The notes below the pieces were generated by a model. It did not search any database. It saw only the letters and a list, made by a program, of their open reading frames with translations, and had not been told where the DNA came from. The position numbers and the translations under genes are program-made. 64,000 nucleotides of DNA from Streptomyces sp. MUM 203J. GTDB taxonomy: Bacteria > Actinomycetota > Actinomycetes > Streptomycetales > Streptomycetaceae. The stretch lies in contig NZ_JADWYO010000016.1 of NCBI RefSeq assembly GCF_022414595.1, forward strand, positions 1 through 64,000, given 5' to 3'. Positions 60,746-64,000 of this stretch are shown one piece after another. Every line of letters begins with the position of its first letter. Positions within the stretch are counted from its first letter, which is position 1.

Positions 60746-63508
60746 TCAGGGCTTGAGGACCAGGTGGTCCGTCTTGCCCTTCTCCACGGCCTGTTCGCTG
60801 TACGCCCAGCCGAGCAGCTCGCCCTTGGCCCACTTGTCCGTCTGGTCGGTGTAGTGCGGGTGGTAGGCGTGGCCGGACGCGCCGGCCAGGTTGATCCAGC
60901 GGGACTTGTCCCAGTCCCCGACGTTCACGACCATCCGCATCGACGGCACCCAGACGACGTCGTAGCCCCCGGCCGCGTTCCAGCCGGTCGCGTTGACGGC
61001 CGCCTCGCCGCCACTCAGGTTCCACGGGCCGCGGTTGAGCAGCTGCTTCACGACAGCCGGGCCGCCGGTGCCGAGGGTCTGGTTGTCCAGGTTCAGCTGG
61101 TGCAGCCGCCCCCAGCTCCAGGTCGAGACGTCCTTGCCGAGCTTGGCCGTCAGCTCCCAGCGGGCGTCCTTCATGGCCCGGGCCAGCAGCTGGTCACGGG
61201 TCTCCGTGGCCTCGTCCAGCCGGTTCTCCGGGGACTGCCACCAGGCGTTCTTCTCGTCCTTCAGCAGCGGGCGGACCACCTCGTACCAGCGGTCGCCGCC
61301 GTCCGGCTGCGCCTGGTCGGGCGCACGCCGGCCGCACTCCCGCACCAGCTTGTTGCGCCGGTCCTCGGGGACCGTGGCGTCGGCGGGCGGGACGTTGAGG
61401 CACTCGCCCTTGACGCGCAGCTCCTTGGGGAGCTTGTTGCCGAAGGCCAGCTTCAGGACATTGCGCCAGACCGCGTTGAAGTAGGCCGCGGCGCCCGAGT
61501 CGCTGTCCTGGGTGTAGTTCCAGCCCTCCAGCAGCTGCTGTGCCTCGCGGACCTGCGGGTCGGAGATGTCGATCTTCAGCAGGTAGGGCGTCAGCAGCTT
61601 GGCGATCTCGCTGCTGTTGTCCATCTGCATGGTCCGCATGTCGTCCGTGGAGACCTTGCCACCGTCCTTGATCTTCGACTCGATGAGGTCGTTGATCCGC
61701 TGGCTGCGGGCGCCGTAACCCCAGTCGGTCGTCAGCAGGTGCGGGTAGGCGGCGTCGACGACGGCCTGGTTGGCGGTGGTGATGTAGCCGCGCTTCGGGT
61801 CCAGCTCGTAGGGCAGCTCCTCGAACGGGACGTAGTCCTTCTTCCAGTCGTACGCCGGGTCCCAGCCGGGCGCCGGGTAGCGGCCGTCGTGCTTCTTGCC
61901 GCGCACGGGGATCCTGCCCGGCGCCTGGTAGCCGATGTGGCCCTCGGCGTCGGCGTAGATCAGGTTCTGGGACGGCACGTCGAAGTCGCGGGCGGCTTCC
62001 CGGAAGTCGGTGAAGTTCTTCGCCCGGTTCAGCTTGAAGACGGCCTCCATGGTGGTGCCGGGGTCCAGGGCGGTCCAGCGCAGGGCCACCGCGTAGCCGT
62101 TGCTCCGGTCGGGCGCGCTGGCGGTGACGGGGGCCTTCTGTCCGACCTTCTCCAGCTCGCCGCTGCGGTCGGAGATGAGCGGGCCGTTGTTGGTCTCGCG
62201 GACGGTGATGGTCCGCTCGCCGCCTCCGGCGATCCTGATGACCTCTTCACGGCTCTCGAACGGCACCTCCTCGGTGCCGCGCAGGTAGCCGCGGTCGGTG
62301 ACCTTCTCCAGGTAGAGGTCGGTGACGTCGGCACCGAGGTTGGTGAGGCCCCAGGCGATGTCCTGGTTGTGGCCGATCACGACGCCCGGCATGCCGGCGA
62401 AGGTGTATCCGGCCACGTCGTAGCGGCAGGTCTCGGACACGGCCCGGCAGTGCAGGCCCATCTGGTACCAGAGCGACGGCAGCTGGGGGGCCAGATGCGG
62501 GTCGTTGGCGAGGAGCGGCTTGCCGGTGGTGGTGTACCGGCCCGAGATGACCCAGGAGTTGGAGCCGATGCCGTGGCCGTTGGTGCCGAGGAGAGCGGGG
62601 ACGTCGTCCAGCGCCTCGGAGAGGGCGGCGAGCTGCGTCTGGAAGCCGTTCTGGGCGCCGTTCTGCGCGGCCGGGGCCTGGGTCCCCTGGGGGCCGTTCT
62701 GGACGCCGGAGCCGGAGCCCGTGCCGGTACCGGAGCCCGTACCGCCGTCGTCCTCGCCGCCCGCCGGGGTCGCCTCGAAGTCGTCGACGATCGGGCGGTG
62801 GAGGTCGTACGGGTAGCCGGGGTACAGCTCCTCGACCTGCTCCCCGCTGAGGCGGCCCCGCATCAGCGAGCGGTCGATCTCGTCCTCCATGTTGCCGCGC
62901 AGGTCCCAGGCCATGGCCTTGAGCCAGGCGACGGAGTCCACGGGCGTCCAGGGCTCGATCGTGTAGTCGTGCTCGAAGGCGAGGGCGGAGTACTCGACGG
63001 AGACGTCGCGCGGCTCCTTGTCCTTCAGGTAGGCGTTGACGCCGTCCGCGTACGCCTGGAGGTTCTTCTTCGTCTCCTCGGAGAGCTTGGTGTCGAACTC
63101 CTCCTCGGCCACCCGGTGCCAGCCGAGCGTGCGCAGGAAGGCGTCCGTGTCGACCAGCTTCTCCCCGAGCAGCTCGGACATGCGGCCCGCCGTCATGTGG
63201 CGGCGCACGTCCATCTCCCAGAACCGGTCCTGCGCCTGGACGTACCCCTGCGCGCGGAACAGGTCCTCGTCGGTGGAGGCGTAGATCTGCGGCACCCCGT
63301 AGTCGTCGCGCTTGACGTCCACGGGTCCTGAGAGCCCGGCCAGCTGCAGCGTGCCGGTGGTCTGCGGGAACGGCGCACGGACGGTGCTGACGCTCCAGTA
63401 GGCGCCGTATCCGATGCCCGCGACCAGCGCCAGCACCAGGGCGATCACGAGCAAGCGGGCACGTCGCCCCTTCTTCTTGGGGGAAGAGACGGTGGTGTTG
63501 GCGGGCAT
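60746..63508 (-). CDS. Penicillin-acylase-family Ntn hydrolase (possible AHL/acyl acylase)
   Basis: A 920-residue exported protein. A membrane or signal helix lies at residues 18-42. The alpha-chain begins GPVDVKRDDYGVPQIYASTD with RAQGYVQAQDRFWEMDVRRH. A spacer of Gly/Thr/Ser repeats (about residues 245-275) precedes the autocleavage site Gly315-Ser316 (GIGSNSWVISG), whose Ser becomes the N-terminal nucleophile of the beta-chain. The beta-chain shows LLANDPHLAPQLPSLWYQMG, the family's characteristic motif. The enzyme hydrolyses N-acyl amides (penicillins, acyl-homoserine lactones or lipopeptides). GAAGGA precedes the ATG. It lies next to a GC-rich convergent gap with the 5-FCL gene. Confidence 0.92.
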   Translation of the reverse strand: MPANTTVSSPKKKGRRARLLVIALVLALVAGIGYGAYWSVSTVRAPFPQTTGTLQLAGLSGPVDVKRDDYGVPQIYASTDEDLFRAQGYVQAQDRFWEMDVRRHMTAGRMSELLGEKLVDTDAFLRTLGWHRVAEEEFDTKLSEETKKNLQAYADGVNAYLKDKEPRDVSVEYSALAFEHDYTIEPWTPVDSVAWLKAMAWDLRGNMEDEIDRSLMRGRLSGEQVEELYPGYPYDLHRPIVDDFEATPAGGEDDGGTGSGTGTGSGSGVQNGPQGTQAPAAQNGAQNGFQTQLAALSEALDDVPALLGTNGHGIGSNSWVISGRYTTTGKPLLANDPHLAPQLPSLWYQMGLHCRAVSETCRYDVAGYTFAGMPGVVIGHNQDIAWGLTNLGADVTDLYLEKVTDRGYLRGTEEVPFESREEVIRIAGGGERTITVRETNNGPLISDRSGELEKVGQKAPVTASAPDRSNGYAVALRWTALDPGTTMEAVFKLNRAKNFTDFREAARDFDVPSQNLIYADAEGHIGYQAPGRIPVRGKKHDGRYPAPGWDPAYDWKKDYVPFEELPYELDPKRGYITTANQAVVDAAYPHLLTTDWGYGARSQRINDLIESKIKDGGKVSTDDMRTMQMDNSSEIAKLLTPYLLKIDISDPQVREAQQLLEGWNYTQDSDSGAAAYFNAVWRNVLKLAFGNKLPKELRVKGECLNVPPADATVPEDRRNKLVRECGRRAPDQAQPDGGDRWYEVVRPLLKDEKNAWWQSPENRLDEATETRDQLLARAMKDARWELTAKLGKDVSTWSWGRLHQLNLDNQTLGTGGPAVVKQLLNRGPWNLSGGEAAVNATGWNAAGGYDVVWVPSMRMVVNVGDWDKSRWINLAGASGHAYHPHYTDQTDKWAKGELLGWAYSEQAVEKGKTDHLVLKP

Positions 63509-63792
63509 CGCTGTCCTTCGAGGCGCAGGCTTGGTCCGGGAGTGCTGGGAGCAACCATAGGCGCAGCGGCGGAGCGGCCCGGACGCGGTGTCAGCGAGGA
63601 GGCCCGGCAGCGGCGTCCACGTGCGCGGAGGAAGCCCGTCAAGGAAGCGTTAATGATTAGGTAAGGTAACGAAGTACCCTCAAGCGGAGTCCATGCCGGA
63701 CACCCCTGGATGCCCTGTATGCCCCGCTTGCCATGGGAAAAGCCACAAGGCTCCTCGTCCAGGGCCTTATACGACCGGGAAAGGATCGGCCC
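63509..63792. other. Intergenic region with iron-box-like half site
   Basis: The divergent gap between the acylase and antiporter genes includes an AT-rich segment with TTAGGTAAGGTAACGAAG (63657-63674). Its first ten bases match the DmdR/IdeR iron-box half (TTAGGTTAGG) at nine positions; the second half does not match. A TTATAC -10 candidate lies at 63767-63772. Function is uncertain. Confidence 0.35.
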
Positions 63793-64000
63793 CTGACTGT
63801 CCACCAGCTCAACGAACTCCTCCTCTTCAGCTCGCTCGTCCTGCTCATCGCCGTGGTCGCGGTGCGGCTCTCCTCCCGAAGCGGGCTCCCCAGCCTGCTC
63901 CTCTACCTGGGCATCGGCATCGCCATCGGCCAGGACGGCATCGGCCAGGTCTCCTTCGACAACGCCGAACTGACCCAGGTCATCGGCTACGGCGCGCTCG
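63793..64000 (+). CDS. K+/H+ (NhaP-like) antiporter, 3' end missing
   Basis: The first 69 codons run to the window end. The protein starts LTVHQLNELLLFSSLVLLIA, then RLSSRSGLPSLLLYLGIGIA and GQDGIGQVSFDNAELTQ, the opening of CPA1-type potassium/proton antiporters. The best start is CTG 63793 with AAGGA 7 nt upstream, a rare start codon. An alternative ATG at 63733 would add 20 residues (MGKATRLLVQGLIRPGKDRP) but lies upstream of the -10 candidate and lacks a ribosome site. Confidence 0.78.
   Translation, partial: MTVHQLNELLLFSSLVLLIAVVAVRLSSRSGLPSLLLYLGIGIAIGQDGIGQVSFDNAELTQVIGYGAL

Overview
The window is a stretch of high-GC actinobacterial chromosome, almost certainly Streptomyces. Evidence: about 70-75% G+C with strongly GC-biased third codon positions, many GTG starts, an SsgA-like sporulation protein, a SepX/GlpR divisome protein, a tricorn protease, Pmt/RpfB-type actinobacterial genes and many leaderless promoters. 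I see no rRNA, CRISPR array, integrase, transposase or prophage. One tRNA gene (tRNA-Ala, CGC anticodon) is present.

Layout. 1-12 kb (core): tail of a Pro/Gly-rich protein, an ABC-F ATPase, a lipoprotein and an anchored protein, then ispE-ksgA-rpfB (stop/start overlaps), tatD, a zinc-ribbon protein, rsmI and divergent pmt. 12-24 kb: penicillin-binding protein, sulfurtransferase, DoxX-like protein, secreted vanadium-haloperoxidase-type enzyme, an antitoxin with a decayed toxin partner, an esterase, and an ECF nickel/cobalt transporter (M-N fusion, Q, O) behind a near-perfect Nur-type nickel operator, next to a divergent ssg gene. 24-31 kb: TetR-MMPL unit with two matching palindromic operators, divergent from the tricorn protease. 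31-35 kb: overlapping flavin monooxygenase / alpha-beta hydrolase / SDR cluster with a divergent MerR regulator. 35-43 kb: secreted and anchored proteins of unknown function, a small O-methyltransferase, a HAD hydrolase, back-to-back exonuclease III and GNAT genes. 43-54 kb: secreted trypsin-like protease, an unusual sigma-like/zinc-finger/ricin-lectin membrane protein, asparaginase-aspartase with a divergent Lrp regulator, a membrane-bound XRE regulator with a small secreted protein, a quinone reductase with divergent XRE regulator, and a BtrH-like protein. 54-64 kb (core): tRNA-Ala, sepX/glpR, rimJ-like, mogA, moaC, moeA/glp, galU, 5-FTHF cyclo-ligase, a penicillin-acylase-type Ntn hydrolase and the start of a K+/H+ antiporter.

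The two core ends match, in collinear order, one compact mycobacterial neighbourhood (5-FCL, galU, moeA1, rimJ, glpR ... pmt, rsmI, tatD, rpfB, ksgA, ispE). Here they lie about 42 kb apart, so the middle looks like lineage-specific accessory content placed inside an old actinobacterial cluster. No wholly new defence or biosynthetic system is evident. The most interesting items are that interrupted synteny, the Glp/GlpR divisome pair among molybdopterin genes, the Nur-controlled ECF transporter, the decayed toxin, the sigma/zinc-finger/lectin fusion, a duplicated-domain family of anchored cysteine proteins, and repeated leaderless promoters with the -10 box 6-7 nt before the start codon. Family assignments come from reading motifs in the translated sequence; no database search was run.
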